Source of the DNA: Muriicola marianensis
GTDB taxonomy: Bacteria; Bacteroidota; Bacteroidia; Flavobacteriales; Flavobacteriaceae
DNA length: 64,000 nucleotides
NCBI RefSeq assembly: GCF_014638095.1
Contig: NZ_BMFH01000001.1
Span: 1,000,824-1,064,823, forward strand
Direction of reading: 5' to 3'
The notes under the pieces: generated by a model
The model's database searches: none
What the model saw: only the letters and a program-made list of their open reading frames with translations
Told to the model about the DNA's origin: nothing
Translations under genes and position numbers: made by a program
Shown: piece after piece, positions 26,849 through 36,299 of the stretch
Layout: the number at the start of each line of letters is the position of its first letter
Numbering within the stretch: position 1 is the stretch's first letter

Positions 26849-29485
26849 TCAGGAAGCCGAAAGGCTGGCCAGGCTTTTCTCAAGGGTCTCAATCTTCTCC
26901 CTGGCATCGGAAGCTTTTTTCCTTTCGAGGGCGACCACTGCTTCCGGTGCATTGTTCACAAAGCGCTCGTTAGACAGCTTCTTTTCCACTGATTTTAAAA
27001 ATCCACGGGTGTAAGTCAGTTCTTCTTGGATTTTCTGAACCTCAGCCTCCAAGTCTACCGCACCGGTCACGGGGATAAAGAATTCATTGCTTTTCACCCT
27101 GAAGGAAAGAGCGCCGTCCGGGGCTGACTCCACAGAGGTGATTTTTTTGATATTGCCCAGCTTTTCTATGACCGAATCCCATTTGGCCGAAACCTCCTGA
27201 ACCCTTATCTGCTGCAGTTCCAGGGCCTCTTTCTGGGGAATGTTCTTTTCCTTTCGGATCGTGCGAATCCCCGATATTACCTCGGTAGTAAAGGAAAATT
27301 CTTCCAGGATCTCCTTGTCGACAGCCATAGACTCCGGCCAGGAGGCAATAACCAGAGCTTCCTCAGGAGAGCGCTCGCTCATACACTGCCAGACTTCCTC
27401 GGTCAGGAAGGGCATGAAGGGGTGTAATAATTTCAGGTTCTCCTCGAAGAAACCGATGACAGATGCATAGGTTTTCTCGTCTATAGGTTGCTGGTAGGCC
27501 GGTTTGACGATCTCCAGAAACCAGGAACAAAAATCATCCCAGATCAGTTTGTAAATGGCCATCAGGGCATCTGAGATGCGGTATTTGGAAAAATGGTCGT
27601 TGACTTCCTCAAGGGTTGAGCTCAATTTATTTCCATACCACTGAATTCCTACAGCTGCAGCCTCAGGCTGTGGCAGCTCCTTCACTTCCCATCCCTTGAC
27701 CAGTCGGAAGGCATTCCAGATCTTATTCGCAAAATTCTTTCCCTGCTGGCAAAGCGACTCGTCAAAGAGGAGGTCGTTTCCTGCCGGGGCACTGAGCAGA
27801 AGACCCACACGGACGCCGTCGGCTCCGTAGTTCTCGATGAGTTTAAGGGCGTCAGGAGAATTCCCCAGTTGCTTCGACATCTTTCTCCTTTCCTTGTCCC
27901 GCACCAGACCAGTGAAATATACATTCTCAAAGGGTCTCGCATCCCTGAATTCATAGCCCGCCACGATCATACGAGCCACCCAGAAGAAAATGATATCCGG
28001 CGCCGTCACCAGGTCGTTGGTAGGGTAATAGTACTTCACCTCTTCATTATCGGGATCCAGGATCCCCCCGAACACACTTATCGGCCATAACCAGGAAGAA
28101 AACCAGGTATCGAGGACATCCTCGTCCTGCTTCAGGTCTTCAGGCTTCAGGGCAGGATTGCCGCTTTTCAGTCTGGCCTCCTTCAGCGCCTCTTCCGGTG
28201 ACTCAGCCACCACAACCTCCCTGTATCCTTCCCCAAAATAGTAGGCAGGGATCTGCTGTCCCCACCACAGTTGACGGGAGATATTCCAGTCGCGGATATT
28301 CTCCATCCAGACCTTGTATATATTTTCAAACTTTTTCGGAAAGAATCGCACTTCCCCGGTATCGACCACGGCTTTTAACGCCGGTTTCACCAGTTCCTCC
28401 ATGCTGAGAAACCACTGGTCCAGCAGACGGGGTTCAATGATAGCCTTGGTTCGCTCAGAAGTGCCCACCTTGTTATTATAGGTCTCCACCTTTTCCAGAG
28501 CACCGATCTCCTTGAGTTCTTTTACGATCTCCTTCCGGACCTCAAACCGGTCCTTGCCTTTGTAATGGAGCCCGTAGTCATTGAGAGTGGCATCTTCGTT
28601 AAAGATATCTATGGTCTCAAGCCCGTGTTTTTCGCCCAGCTTCCAGTCGTTCTCATCATGGGCCGGGGTTACTTTCAGACAGCCGGTACCGAACTCTATG
28701 TCGACATACTCATCTTCAATGATCGGGATCACTCTGTTGCATACCGGAACTACAGCCTTCTTACCCCTGAGATGGTCGAAACGCTCGTCCTCCGGATGGA
28801 TACAGATTGCCGTATCCCCAAGAATGGTCTCCGGCCGGGTAGTAGCAATAGTCAGCGTTTCAGAACTTCCTTCCACGGCGTATTTCAGATAGAACAGTTG
28901 TCCCTGTTTCTCCTCGTAGATCACTTCCTCATCCGAAAGAGTGGTCTTGGCTTCAGGGTCCCAGTTCACCATCCGGTATCCCTTGTAGATCAACCCTTTC
29001 TTGTACAGATCTACAAAAACGCGGATCACGGAGGCCGACATGTCTTCATCCATAGTGAACTTGGTCCTGTCCCAATCGCAGGAGCAACCGAGTTTCTTGA
29101 GTTGTTCCAGGATTACTCCCCCGTAGTTGTGCGTCCACTCCCAGGCGTGTTCCAGAAACTCCTCCCTGGTGAGATCGGCTTTGCGGATCCCTTCCTCCCT
29201 TAATTTGGCGACGACCTTGGCCTCGGTGGCAATGGAGGCGTGGTCCATCCCCGGAACCCAGCAGGCATTGCGGCCCTGGAGTCGGGCCTTTCTGATGAGT
29301 ACATCCTGTAAGGTATTGTTGAGCATATGCCCCATATGAAGTACCCCGGTCACGTTGGGCGGGGGGATCACGATGGTAAATGGCTCCCTGTTATCGGGTA
29401 CTGAATGGAAGTATTTATGCTCCAACCAGTAAGCATACCACTTGTCTTCTATGGCAACAGGATCGTATTTTGAAGGGATATTCAT
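26849..29485 (-). CDS. valS: Valine--tRNA ligase
   Basis: 878 residues from the ATG at 29485 (MNIPSKYDP); an in-frame codon seven residues upstream is less likely. It charges tRNA-Val in the cytoplasm. Class I motifs are GVLHMGHM (HIGH) near residue 50 and KMSKQLGNS (KMSKS). The editing (CP1) domain lies between them, the anticodon-binding domain follows, and the C-terminus is a coiled-coil arm (about the last 70 residues). Length is normal. Confidence 0.97.
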   Translation of the reverse strand: MNIPSKYDPVAIEDKWYAYWLEHKYFHSVPDNREPFTIVIPPPNVTGVLHMGHMLNNTLQDVLIRKARLQGRNACWVPGMDHASIATEAKVVAKLREEGIRKADLTREEFLEHAWEWTHNYGGVILEQLKKLGCSCDWDRTKFTMDEDMSASVIRVFVDLYKKGLIYKGYRMVNWDPEAKTTLSDEEVIYEEKQGQLFYLKYAVEGSSETLTIATTRPETILGDTAICIHPEDERFDHLRGKKAVVPVCNRVIPIIEDEYVDIEFGTGCLKVTPAHDENDWKLGEKHGLETIDIFNEDATLNDYGLHYKGKDRFEVRKEIVKELKEIGALEKVETYNNKVGTSERTKAIIEPRLLDQWFLSMEELVKPALKAVVDTGEVRFFPKKFENIYKVWMENIRDWNISRQLWWGQQIPAYYFGEGYREVVVAESPEEALKEARLKSGNPALKPEDLKQDEDVLDTWFSSWLWPISVFGGILDPDNEEVKYYYPTNDLVTAPDIIFFWVARMIVAGYEFRDARPFENVYFTGLVRDKERRKMSKQLGNSPDALKLIENYGADGVRVGLLLSAPAGNDLLFDESLCQQGKNFANKIWNAFRLVKGWEVKELPQPEAAAVGIQWYGNKLSSTLEEVNDHFSKYRISDALMAIYKLIWDDFCSWFLEIVKPAYQQPIDEKTYASVIGFFEENLKLLHPFMPFLTEEVWQCMSERSPEEALVIASWPESMAVDKEILEEFSFTTEVISGIRTIRKEKNIPQKEALELQQIRVQEVSAKWDSVIEKLGNIKKITSVESAPDGALSFRVKSNEFFIPVTGAVDLEAEVQKIQEELTYTRGFLKSVEKKLSNERFVNNAPEAVVALERKKASDAREKIETLEKSLASLSAS

Positions 29486-29503
29486 CTTTGGTATGATTCT
29501 TGA

Positions 29504-29511
29504 CAAATATG
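29504..29511 (-). promoter_or_regulatory. Candidate -7 element for valS
   Basis: On the minus strand it reads CATATTTG, one base off TAnnTTTG, and ends 18 bases before the valS ATG. Confidence 0.35.
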
Positions 29512-29623
29512 GGGTGAAATGGCGGAATTATAAGGGTTTTACGGATATTGACCTTAATTCGATTAAAATCCGTCAATGAAATACGAAACAAAAATAAGTA
29601 ACGTTAGTAGATAACAAAAGAAT

Positions 29624-29654
29624 TTTGGATGTAACTGCAAATATGCTACATTTG
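29624..29654 (+). promoter_or_regulatory. Full Bacteroidota-type promoter for the DUF1573 gene
   Basis: TTTG at 29624-29627, a spacer of exactly 19 bases, then TACATTTG at 29647-29654. This is a complete match to the TTTG-N19-TAnnTTTG consensus, and the only full match I found in the window. The predicted transcript start is near 29658, giving a leader of about 20 bases. Confidence 0.75.
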
Positions 29655-29677
29655 AGATTCACTCTAAAAGTTAAGTG

Positions 29678-30064
29678 ATGAAAAAACTAGTTTTATTATT
29701 GTTTGTTGGCCTCATGGCCTTAAGCGTACACGCTCAGGAAAAGACGGCCAAAATACAGTTCAAAACTGAGACTGTGGATTACGGAGTGATCCAGAAAGGT
29801 AGTGACGGGATTCGTGTATTTGAGTTTACCAATACGGGAGATGCTCCATTGATCATCTCCAAGGTGAGTTCAAGCTGTGGATGTACTATCCCCAAAAAAC
29901 CTGAAGAGCCTATCATGCCAGGCAGCACAGGTGAAATTCAGGTAAAATATGACACCAACAGGGTTGGCCCTATCAGGAAGGCCATTACCGTCATCTCGAA
30001 TGCAGACACCCCGACCAAGGTGCTGAAAATCAAAGGCGAGGTTAAGCCTATTGACGGGAAATAA
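29678..30064 (+). CDS. DUF1573 secreted protein
   Basis: 128 residues from the ATG at 29678 (a GTG directly before it is in frame). The signal peptide covers about 1-20 (HAQEK). The mature part is one immunoglobulin-like DUF1573 domain: FEFTNTGDAPLIIS, the conserved SSCGCTIPKKP, and VKYDTNRVGPIRKAITV. Function in Bacteroidota is unknown; the domain resembles ASH/MSP-type folds. It has its own strong promoter and a terminator, so it is monocistronic and probably well expressed. Confidence 0.9.
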   Translation: MKKLVLLLFVGLMALSVHAQEKTAKIQFKTETVDYGVIQKGSDGIRVFEFTNTGDAPLIISKVSSSCGCTIPKKPEEPIMPGSTGEIQVKYDTNRVGPIRKAITVISNADTPTKVLKIKGEVKPIDGK

Positions 30065-30088
30065 TCCATTTTAAAATATAACAAGAAA

Positions 30089-30118
30089 GACCCTGGCAGA
30101 TTTGTCAGGGTTTTTTTT
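30089..30118 (+). terminator. Terminator of the DUF1573 gene, overlapping the convergent gene's 3' end
   Basis: The stem CCCTGGCA (30091-30098) / TGTCAGGG (30103-30110), loop GATT, is followed by eight T. The right arm and T tract also encode the last codons and the stop (30105-30107) of the convergent aspartyl-protease gene. Confidence 0.85.
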
Positions 30119-31448
30119 CGAATACATCCCTAAGGGTAAAGGAAAAGAGCAGGTCTGAGTTGTATCTTTCGATCAGCAGCCGGACCTTCTTGCCTTTCTT
30201 TTCGTTGATCATGTTCAGGACCTCCTGCAGCTTGTATTTATGGATGCTTTTTCCATTGACGGCCAGGATCACATCCCCTTCCCGAAGCCCGGCTTCGTCT
30301 GCAGGGCTGCCGGCCCTTATCCCGGATACAATGATCTCGGGGACCAGGCTGAGGCGGGTTCTGTTTTCCATCAGGATCTGCACATCCCCGAATGCCCGTT
30401 CATCATTCTTCACAACGCCCCGACTGTCGGTAATACGCTCTGCGATGTACCGTACCCCGTTGTGCTGCAATTCTAGTCCGCTCATATTAAAGCGAAAAGG
30501 ATCGTTAAAAAAACTGTTCTTTCGCAGGTTAACCACTCCATCCCGGTAATTAAACACGATATTGAAGCGTCGCAGGATCTCACCTCCCACCGTGCCATTC
30601 CTGTCTCCATGGTCTTTTATGCTGCTAAATGAAAACATGTCAGGGAAAGCGGCTTTGGCATCATTGAGGACAAAATCTCCGAGTTGCACCTTGCTTACCA
30701 GAGTTCTCTTGCCGAAAATACTGCCATTCAATCCCTTTCCGAGATAATCCACATAGTGTTTTTCGGGAATGGATATACCCTTCTCCAGGTCCTGGAACAA
30801 CCATACGGCATCACTGCTGCCGGTGTCCATCAGGAGTTTTACGGGAACATCCTTCAGATTTTCAAAGCTCACAAGCCCTTCTACATAAGCCTTGCGGTCT
30901 TCTATAGTGATAGGGATCGAATGTGATTTTCCGCTTTTGTCCCCCCTGTAGTGCTCGGGGTCGTGAAATCTTATCGACTTCCTTCCGTAGTTCACCTCCA
31001 CAATAAAATCTCTGAAAAGGTCGAATCCGATGATCCCGTGAACGGGTATACCCAGGGTTGGGGAGAAATTGATATCTCTGTCGAGCACCACAAAAAGCTG
31101 TTGTTTATTGTTGGTGATCTTCTTGATCCTGAAACTGTTCCCTTGTGAATTGAGGGCTTTGATGGGCTCCCCTGCCCCCAGTCCGTTGATGGTGATCTCG
31201 GAGACGTTCCTGAGTTCGATAGAATCCTGATCGGAAAGGTTGAAAAGGATGGGTTTGCTCACCCCTGAATCCAGAATAAAATTCAGTTTGGCTCCATTGA
31301 CCTCCAGGGGCATGACGATCAGGTTATTGATGAGCTGGAAACTGACTTTCTGGGATTTGGTCCCTTCAGGCAATTGAAATTTTTGTGCCATTCCGCTGTA
31401 GGAAATGCACCAAAGAAGGATCACACCTGTCAGGACCCGGAATCTCAT
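30105..31448 (-). CDS. Secreted retropepsin-like aspartyl protease with PDZ domain
   Basis: 447 residues from the ATG at 31448 (MRFRVLTG), chosen because it gives a standard signal peptide ending GMAQ; the longer frame to 31517 adds 23 atypical residues. Two pepsin-type motifs occur, FILDSG (D60) and LLMDTG (D208), so one chain could form a two-lobed active site. A PDZ domain covers about residues 355-440 (SGIRAGSPADEAGLREGDVI). It is likely periplasmic, with the PDZ binding C-terminal peptides. Its last codons are embedded in the terminator of the DUF1573 gene. Confidence 0.87.
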   Translation of the reverse strand: MRFRVLTGVILLWCISYSGMAQKFQLPEGTKSQKVSFQLINNLIVMPLEVNGAKLNFILDSGVSKPILFNLSDQDSIELRNVSEITINGLGAGEPIKALNSQGNSFRIKKITNNKQQLFVVLDRDINFSPTLGIPVHGIIGFDLFRDFIVEVNYGRKSIRFHDPEHYRGDKSGKSHSIPITIEDRKAYVEGLVSFENLKDVPVKLLMDTGSSDAVWLFQDLEKGISIPEKHYVDYLGKGLNGSIFGKRTLVSKVQLGDFVLNDAKAAFPDMFSFSSIKDHGDRNGTVGGEILRRFNIVFNYRDGVVNLRKNSFFNDPFRFNMSGLELQHNGVRYIAERITDSRGVVKNDERAFGDVQILMENRTRLSLVPEIIVSGIRAGSPADEAGLREGDVILAVNGKSIHKYKLQEVLNMINEKKGKKVRLLIERYNSDLLFSFTLRDVFEKKP

Positions 31449-31595
31449 TCGCCTAATACATTGATTTACACTCCTTAAGATACAAATTATATCAATGGGT
31501 TGCCTCAGATTTAACATTCTGTAAATTCCTGAAGATTAGTCCAAACCTGTTGTTTTGTCCGCTAGTATTTCCCATTTTTGCGGAAAATTAGGTCG

Positions 31596-32789
31596 ATGCC
31601 AGTAATTTCCAAAAAGGGGCAGGCCATGCCCGAATCCCCAATCCGTAAATTGGTCCCATTCGCAGAAGAAGCCAAAGAAAGGGGGGTGGATGTGATCCAC
31701 CTCAACATAGGTCAGCCCGATATCAAAACACCCCAGGTCGCCCTGGATGCAGTGAGGAATAATGATGTAGAGGTACTCTCCTACAGCAGAACGGAAGGCA
31801 CTGATCAGTACCGGAAGAAAGTGGCTGCCTATTACGCCAAACACGATGTAAAAGTTTCCCATAAGGACATCATAGTGACAACAGGCGGATCTGAAGCCCT
31901 CGCCTTCGTAATGGGCAGCATAGCTGATGCCGGTGACGAAGTGATCATCCCGGAGCCTTTTTACGCCAACTACAACGGATTTGCGGTGGCTGCCGGGGTA
32001 AAGGTGGTTCCCATAGTCTCTGATATAGAAGACAATTTTGCCCTGCCCCCCATAGAAGAGTTCGAAAAGTCCATCACCCCGAGAACCCGGGCCATCCTGA
32101 TCTGCAATCCCGGAAACCCAACGGGCTATTTGTACACGAAGGAGGAGATCAAAAAACTTTCGGCCCTTGTAAAAAAACACGACCTTTTCCTGGTGGCGGA
32201 TGAGGTATACAGGGAATTTGCATATGACGGTCTGCAGCATTATTCCATCCTGCAGGAGCCGGGACTGGAGGAGCACAGTATTGTGGTAGATTCTGTCTCC
32301 AAAAGATACAGTATGTGTGGTGCCCGTATCGGTTTCCTGGTCACCCGCAACCGGGCTGTGATCACTACGGCCCTGAAATTCGCCCAGGCCAGGCTATCCC
32401 CACCGACCTATGCGCAGATCGCCAGTGAAGCTGCCCTCGAAACACCCCAGAGTTACTTCGACGAGGTCATAGAGGAATACACAGAGAGGAGAAATATCCT
32501 GCTCAGGGAACTTTCACGCATAGAAGGGATAAGGGTGGCAAGGCCACAGGGAGCTTTCTATTGCATGGTGGAATTGCCTGTGAAAGACGCAGACGAATTT
32601 GCCCAGTGGTTGCTTGAAAAATTCCAGCTAGACGGGCAAACGGTCATGGTGGCACCGGCCGGCGGGTTTTATGCCACAGAGGGACTGGGCAAGAACCAGA
32701 TCAGGATTGCTTATGTCCTCGAGAAGGACCGGCTCATCAGGGCGGTTGACATCCTCAAGGAAGCCCTTAAACAATATCCCTCAGCGTGA
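31596..32789 (+). CDS. PLP-dependent class I aminotransferase
   Basis: 397 residues from the ATG at 31596; an in-frame TTG six codons upstream is disregarded. The fold-type I signature is complete: CNPGNPTGYLY, the acidic D in ADEVYREF, the Schiff-base Lys in SVSKRYSMCGARIGF, and an Arg in NQIRIAY for the substrate carboxylate. It resembles AspC/AAT-like enzymes of Bacteroidota; the amino acid substrate is not fixed by sequence. Its stop TGA overlaps the GTG start of murB (GTGA), so the genes are translationally coupled. Confidence 0.92.
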   Translation: MPVISKKGQAMPESPIRKLVPFAEEAKERGVDVIHLNIGQPDIKTPQVALDAVRNNDVEVLSYSRTEGTDQYRKKVAAYYAKHDVKVSHKDIIVTTGGSEALAFVMGSIADAGDEVIIPEPFYANYNGFAVAAGVKVVPIVSDIEDNFALPPIEEFEKSITPRTRAILICNPGNPTGYLYTKEEIKKLSALVKKHDLFLVADEVYREFAYDGLQHYSILQEPGLEEHSIVVDSVSKRYSMCGARIGFLVTRNRAVITTALKFAQARLSPPTYAQIASEAALETPQSYFDEVIEEYTERRNILLRELSRIEGIRVARPQGAFYCMVELPVKDADEFAQWLLEKFQLDGQTVMVAPAGGFYATEGLGKNQIRIAYVLEKDRLIRAVDILKEALKQYPSA

Positions 32790-33799
32790 AAATACAGGAA
32801 AACGTTTCCCTGAAGCCCTACAATACCTTTGGCATTGATGCCAAGGCACGTTTCTTTGTCCATGTGACCTCGGAGGAGGAGCTCGTGTGGGTCCTGGAAC
32901 AGAAAAAGTATCCGGAGAAACTGATACTCGGAGGCGGCAGCAATATGCTGCTGACAGGAGATATTGATGCACTCGTCATTCATATCGGAATGATGGGCAA
33001 AGAGGTGCTGGAAGAAGATGGAAAACATACACTGATCAGGATCATGGCCGGTGAGAACTGGCATGATCTGGTGCTATGGACCCTGGAGAGAAACCTGGGC
33101 GGACTCGAAAACCTGTCACTCATTCCGGGGAGTGTGGGAAGTGCTCCCATCCAGAATATCGGCGCTTACGGGGTGGAGCTGAAAGACAGTTTTGTCAATT
33201 GTGAGGCCGTGGAGGTCGCCACGGGTGAAAAACATGTATTCTCCCTCGAAGACTGCCGATTCGGATACCGGGAATCCTTCTTTAAGCAGGAGGGTAAGGG
33301 CAAGTTTGTAATTACTTCCGTGACGCTGAAGCTCACTTCCGGGGAACATCAGCTTAGAACCGAATATGGAACCATAGCCGATGAACTGAAGGAAGCAGGG
33401 GTATTGCATCCTTCGATCACAGATATTTCAAATGCCGTTATCCGGATCAGACAGCGAAAATTACCCGATCCAGCTGTGCTGGGCAACAGTGGAAGTTTTT
33501 TTAAAAACCCGGTCGTAGATAAGGGTAAATTGGAAGAAATTCAGCAGAAATACGAGCATGTTCCCTTCTACAGCATGTCGGAAAAGGAGGTAAAAATCCC
33601 TGCAGCCTGGCTCATTGATACCTGCGGATTCAAAGGGATGAGGCTTGGCGATGCCGGGGTACATCAGCATCAGGCCCTTGTCCTGGTCAATTACGGAAAT
33701 GCCAGCGGAGGGGAGATACTCAACCTGGCGACAAAGATCCAAAAAGAGGTACGGGATACGTTCGGCATCTCCATCGAACCGGAAGTAAACATACTGTAG
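32786..33799 (+). CDS. murB: UDP-N-acetylmuramate dehydrogenase
   Basis: 337 residues starting at GTG 32786. It reduces the enolpyruvyl group to give UDP-MurNAc, using FAD and NADPH. Seen: SLKPYNTFGIDAKA, FAD loop GGGSNMLL, LSLIPGSVGSAPIQNIGAYG, the catalytic serine in GNSGSFFKNPV, and the C-terminal glutamate in SIEPEVNIL. The layout is the type I (E. coli-like) MurB. The GTG start overlapping the aminotransferase stop by four bases is well supported because the conserved N-terminus begins there. Confidence 0.95.
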   Translation: MKIQENVSLKPYNTFGIDAKARFFVHVTSEEELVWVLEQKKYPEKLILGGGSNMLLTGDIDALVIHIGMMGKEVLEEDGKHTLIRIMAGENWHDLVLWTLERNLGGLENLSLIPGSVGSAPIQNIGAYGVELKDSFVNCEAVEVATGEKHVFSLEDCRFGYRESFFKQEGKGKFVITSVTLKLTSGEHQLRTEYGTIADELKEAGVLHPSITDISNAVIRIRQRKLPDPAVLGNSGSFFKNPVVDKGKLEEIQQKYEHVPFYSMSEKEVKIPAAWLIDTCGFKGMRLGDAGVHQHQALVLVNYGNASGGEILNLATKIQKEVRDTFGISIEPEVNIL

Positions 33800-33819
33800 A
33801 CTTACTCCTGTATCCATAA

Positions 33820-33855
33820 AATAACCCCCGAACAAAGACTGCCGGGGGCTATTTC
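33820..33855. terminator. Hairpin after murB
   Basis: CCCCCG (33825-33830) pairs with CGGGGG (33843-33848) around a 12-base loop. The rightward side has only ATTT, and the leftward side has TTATTTTAT, so termination would be better leftward, where there is no gene to terminate. The remaining sequence up to 34027 shows no gene apart from a 16-codon ATG frame at 33879. Confidence 0.45.
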
Positions 33856-34027
33856 AAACCAAACTAACCAAAAACCAAATGCGCAATAACCAGTCGCACA
33901 TTTGTCTAATTAAATGCCAGATTCCATAGAGTTAAGAATCAATTTAATAAATTAGCATTCTCACTATATACGCAAAAAATGACTGTTTTGGATGCCCCTG
34001 GAGTCGTTTTTTTATCTCACCACGCCC

Positions 34028-34594
34028 ATGAGCATACTCCTTGAGAAACACATTGTAGAGCTACTGCAGGAGCGGGATGAAAAGGCGATATCCCTCCTTT
34101 ACGACCATTACGGGGATACCCTCTACGGTGTAGCCTTTAAGGTGGTCAAGGACGAAGAACTCGCCCAGGATGTCGTGCAGGAGAGTTTTGTGAAGATCTG
34201 GAGGAAGTCGGACACCTATGACCCGACCAAAGCCAAACTCTTCACCTGGCTTTTCAGGATTATCCGGAACACGGCTATTGATAAGCTCAGGAGTCTGCAA
34301 ACAAAATCCGACAAGGAGATCCAACTAGACGTTTCCAACGTATATAAGGTAGGTGTTGACGACATCAGGCCCGAATTCCTGGACGTCAGGGAAAACCTCG
34401 GAAAGATAGAGCAAAAGTACCAGGAGGTACTGGACGCACTCTTCTTTCAGGGTATGACGCAGCAGGAGGCCAGTGATGAACTGAATATCCCTTTGGGTAC
34501 GATCAAATCACGACTTAAGATCGGCCTGAGAGAACTCGGTAAGATCTACGGAAATTCCTTGGTGATGTTGATCCTCTTAATTCTGAAGTCATGA
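34028..34594 (+). CDS. ECF-type RNA polymerase sigma factor (SigK-like)
   Basis: 188 residues from the ATG at 34028; the in-frame start at 33992 adds an unlikely leader. Region 2 (LLYDHYGDTLYGVAFKV to FRIIRNTAIDKLR, with DVVQESFVKIW) and region 4 (GMTQQEASDELNIPLGTIKSRLK) are intact. Its stop overlaps the ATG of the anti-sigma gene by four bases (ATGA), which fixes the partner. It probably responds to an envelope signal through release from that anti-sigma. Confidence 0.93.
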   Translation: MSILLEKHIVELLQERDEKAISLLYDHYGDTLYGVAFKVVKDEELAQDVVQESFVKIWRKSDTYDPTKAKLFTWLFRIIRNTAIDKLRSLQTKSDKEIQLDVSNVYKVGVDDIRPEFLDVRENLGKIEQKYQEVLDALFFQGMTQQEASDELNIPLGTIKSRLKIGLRELGKIYGNSLVMLILLILKS

Positions 34595-35349
34595 AAGATA
34601 AAATTAGACTCTTTTTGGAATCCGACCTTCTGGAGAAGTACCTCCTGGGAGCGACCTCGAGGGAAGAAACCTCCAGGGTGGAACGATATATCGTCATGTA
34701 TCCCGAAGTGAGGAAGCAGTTTGAGGAATTACAGGAAAACCTGGAAGCCTATGCCAAATTGCATGCCCTGCCCTCCCCGGAAGGACTTAAGGCGAAGATC
34801 TTGCAAAGGATCCGTAAAGAAGACCGTGGGAGAAGGAAGATCAGAAGGTTTGCCATTGCCGCCAGTGTGGCTGCGTTTGTATTTGCAGGCTCTTCTTATT
34901 TCTTCTGGAACCAGAACCAGTCCCTGCAGGATGAAAATATCATGGTGAACAACCGTATCCAGAACCTGGAAGCGGATATGAAACAGCAATTGGAGGATGT
35001 TCGCAATCAATTTATCGTTCTGAACAACCCTCAGACCAGGAAATACTACGTTAATGGCAATGACAAAGCCCGGGATCTGAAGGCAGTCGCTTATGTAAAT
35101 CCGGTCAAGAAACTGTCTTATATCAACGTGAGAAACCTCCCTAACCTGCCGGAAGACCAGTGCTATCAGATGTGGGCCGAAGTAAACGGAGAAATGGTGA
35201 ATCTGGGGATCATGAAGAAGATCGAGGATAAGGATAAACTGCTCGCCCTCCCCTACGGAGAAAATGCGATCAGCTATATCACCATCGAACCCGAAGGAGG
35301 AAATACCAGCCCGACAGTTCAGAATATCGTGGCTAATATTTCCTATTAG
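34591..35349 (+). CDS. RskA-type transmembrane anti-sigma factor
   Basis: 252 residues. The N-terminal cytoplasmic part (about 1-85, LLEKYLLGATSREE) is the sigma-binding region. One transmembrane helix lies around 90-110 (FAIAASVAAFVFAG). A coiled-coil follows (about 110-145), then a C-terminal RskA domain outside the membrane (NLPNLPEDQCYQMWAEVNG to ISYITIEPEGG). It should hold the ECF factor encoded just upstream. There is no zinc-binding HxxxCxxC motif. Confidence 0.9.
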   Translation: MKDKIRLFLESDLLEKYLLGATSREETSRVERYIVMYPEVRKQFEELQENLEAYAKLHALPSPEGLKAKILQRIRKEDRGRRKIRRFAIAASVAAFVFAGSSYFFWNQNQSLQDENIMVNNRIQNLEADMKQQLEDVRNQFIVLNNPQTRKYYVNGNDKARDLKAVAYVNPVKKLSYINVRNLPNLPEDQCYQMWAEVNGEMVNLGIMKKIEDKDKLLALPYGENAISYITIEPEGGNTSPTVQNIVANISY

Positions 35350-35372
35350 GTTATAAAATATTTTCAAAGACA

Positions 35373-35401
35373 CAGCCCCCTACCCCGGGGGCTTATTTTT
35401 T
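35373..35401 (+). terminator. Terminator of the sigma/anti-sigma operon
   Basis: AGCCCCC (35374-35380), loop TACCCC, GGGGGCT (35387-35393), then TATTTTTT. The T tract ends two bases before the next -7 element. Confidence 0.82.
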
Positions 35402-35402
35402 G

Positions 35403-35410
35403 TATCTTTG
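35403..35410 (+). promoter_or_regulatory. -7 element for the Cys-rich mini membrane protein
   Basis: TATCTTTG is an exact TAnnTTTG match, directly after the upstream terminator and 15 bases before the ATG at 35425. Its -33 position would fall in the terminator stem. Confidence 0.55.
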
Positions 35411-35424
35411 CACAAATCCAAATC

Positions 35425-35628
35425 ATGAAGTTAGTATTACTCACTATCGGCCTTCTGGCCCTTGCTTTTGCAGGGATCGCTATCAAGATCTGGACTCAGA
35501 AAGACGGAAAATTCGCAGGCACCTGTGCCAGTCAGAGTCCTTTCCTCAACAAAGGTGGGGAACCCTGTGGGATGTGTGGCAAACTTCCTGATGAGCAGGA
35601 ATGCAGAAAGGAAGTCACCAACGTGTGA
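35425..35628 (+). CDS. Cys-rich single-span membrane protein, possibly NqrM-like
   Basis: 67 residues: a membrane helix (about 3-22), then a short tail with four cysteines, C34, C48, C51 and C60 (GTCASQ, EPCGMCG, QECRK). Overall size, one N-terminal helix and four Cys resemble NqrM (DUF539), the maturation factor that helps insert iron in the Na+-pumping NADH:quinone reductase. The nqr genes are not in this window, so the assignment rests on pattern only. It is monocistronic by its promoter and lies between two sigma-factor genes. Confidence 0.6.
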   Translation: MKLVLLTIGLLALAFAGIAIKIWTQKDGKFAGTCASQSPFLNKGGEPCGMCGKLPDEQECRKEVTNV

Positions 35629-35673
35629 TCAGATCCCGCTCAGAATAATTCCCCGATATTCTAAAGCATCATT

Positions 35674-36237
35674 TTGAATACAACTCCCGAGCAACTTAAG
35701 GAGACCATTCACAAAGCCAAGGAGGGCAACCAGATGGCTTTCAGTTCCTTATTGGATCGCTTCTGGAATGAAGTGTACAATTTTCAGCTCGGCAGGACGA
35801 AAAACGAGAACGATGCAGAGGACATTACCATTCAAACATTCTCCAGGGCCTTCGACAAGATCCAAACCTTCGATGAAGCCTATGAATTCAAGACCTGGCT
35901 ATTTACTATCTCAAAGAATATCCATGTTGACCTCCTGAGGAAAAGGAAGAGAAATATTCTGGAACAAAGCAGTCCCGGCAATTCGGATGCGATAAAAAAA
36001 GTCCTGGATGACGCTCCCACAGCAGAGGACCAACTCATAAAGGACCAAAACCTGGCCAGTCTTCTCGGCCATATCAGAAACCTGAAGCCGCACTACCGGG
36101 AGGTGATCAATCTGCGGTATTTTCAGGAATTGTCCTATGCTGCCATCGCAGAAGAACTGGGTGAGCCCATCAACAATGTAAAGGTAAAACTCCTCCGCGC
36201 TAAAAAGCTGCTTGCCGAGCTTATCAAAGGGAAGTAG
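35674..36237 (+). CDS. ECF-type RNA polymerase sigma factor
   Basis: 187 residues. Region 2 (FSSLLDRFWNEVYNFQLGRT, DAEDITIQTFSRAFDKI, FKTWLFTISKNIHVDLLRKR) and region 4 (YFQELSYAAIAEELGEPINNVKVKLLRAKKLL) are intact. It differs from the SigK-like factor 1.1 kb upstream and has no anti-sigma gene next to it. Start: after an in-frame stop at 35662 only ATC, ATT and TTG codons precede the homologous part, so TTG at 35674 is most likely. A promoter for lipA lies just downstream. Confidence 0.9.
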   Translation: MNTTPEQLKETIHKAKEGNQMAFSSLLDRFWNEVYNFQLGRTKNENDAEDITIQTFSRAFDKIQTFDEAYEFKTWLFTISKNIHVDLLRKRKRNILEQSSPGNSDAIKKVLDDAPTAEDQLIKDQNLASLLGHIRNLKPHYREVINLRYFQELSYAAIAEELGEPINNVKVKLLRAKKLLAELIKGK

Positions 36238-36277
36238 ATCAGGTTAAGCAGGCGCTTTAAGCCTTGGTTTTTGTTCG

Positions 36278-36285
36278 TATATTTG
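36278..36285 (+). promoter_or_regulatory. -7 element for lipA
   Basis: TATATTTG is an exact TAnnTTTG match, 14 bases before the lipA ATG. A partial -33 (TTTA at 36256-36259) lies 18 bases upstream. Confidence 0.55.
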
Positions 36286-36299
36286 CACAAATTTGTTTT

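Noticed and set aside
33879..33929. A 16-codon ATG frame upstream of the ECF sigma gene
   Set aside because: It is too short and has no regulatory codon run or conserved context that I can point to; kept only as a note on the gap.
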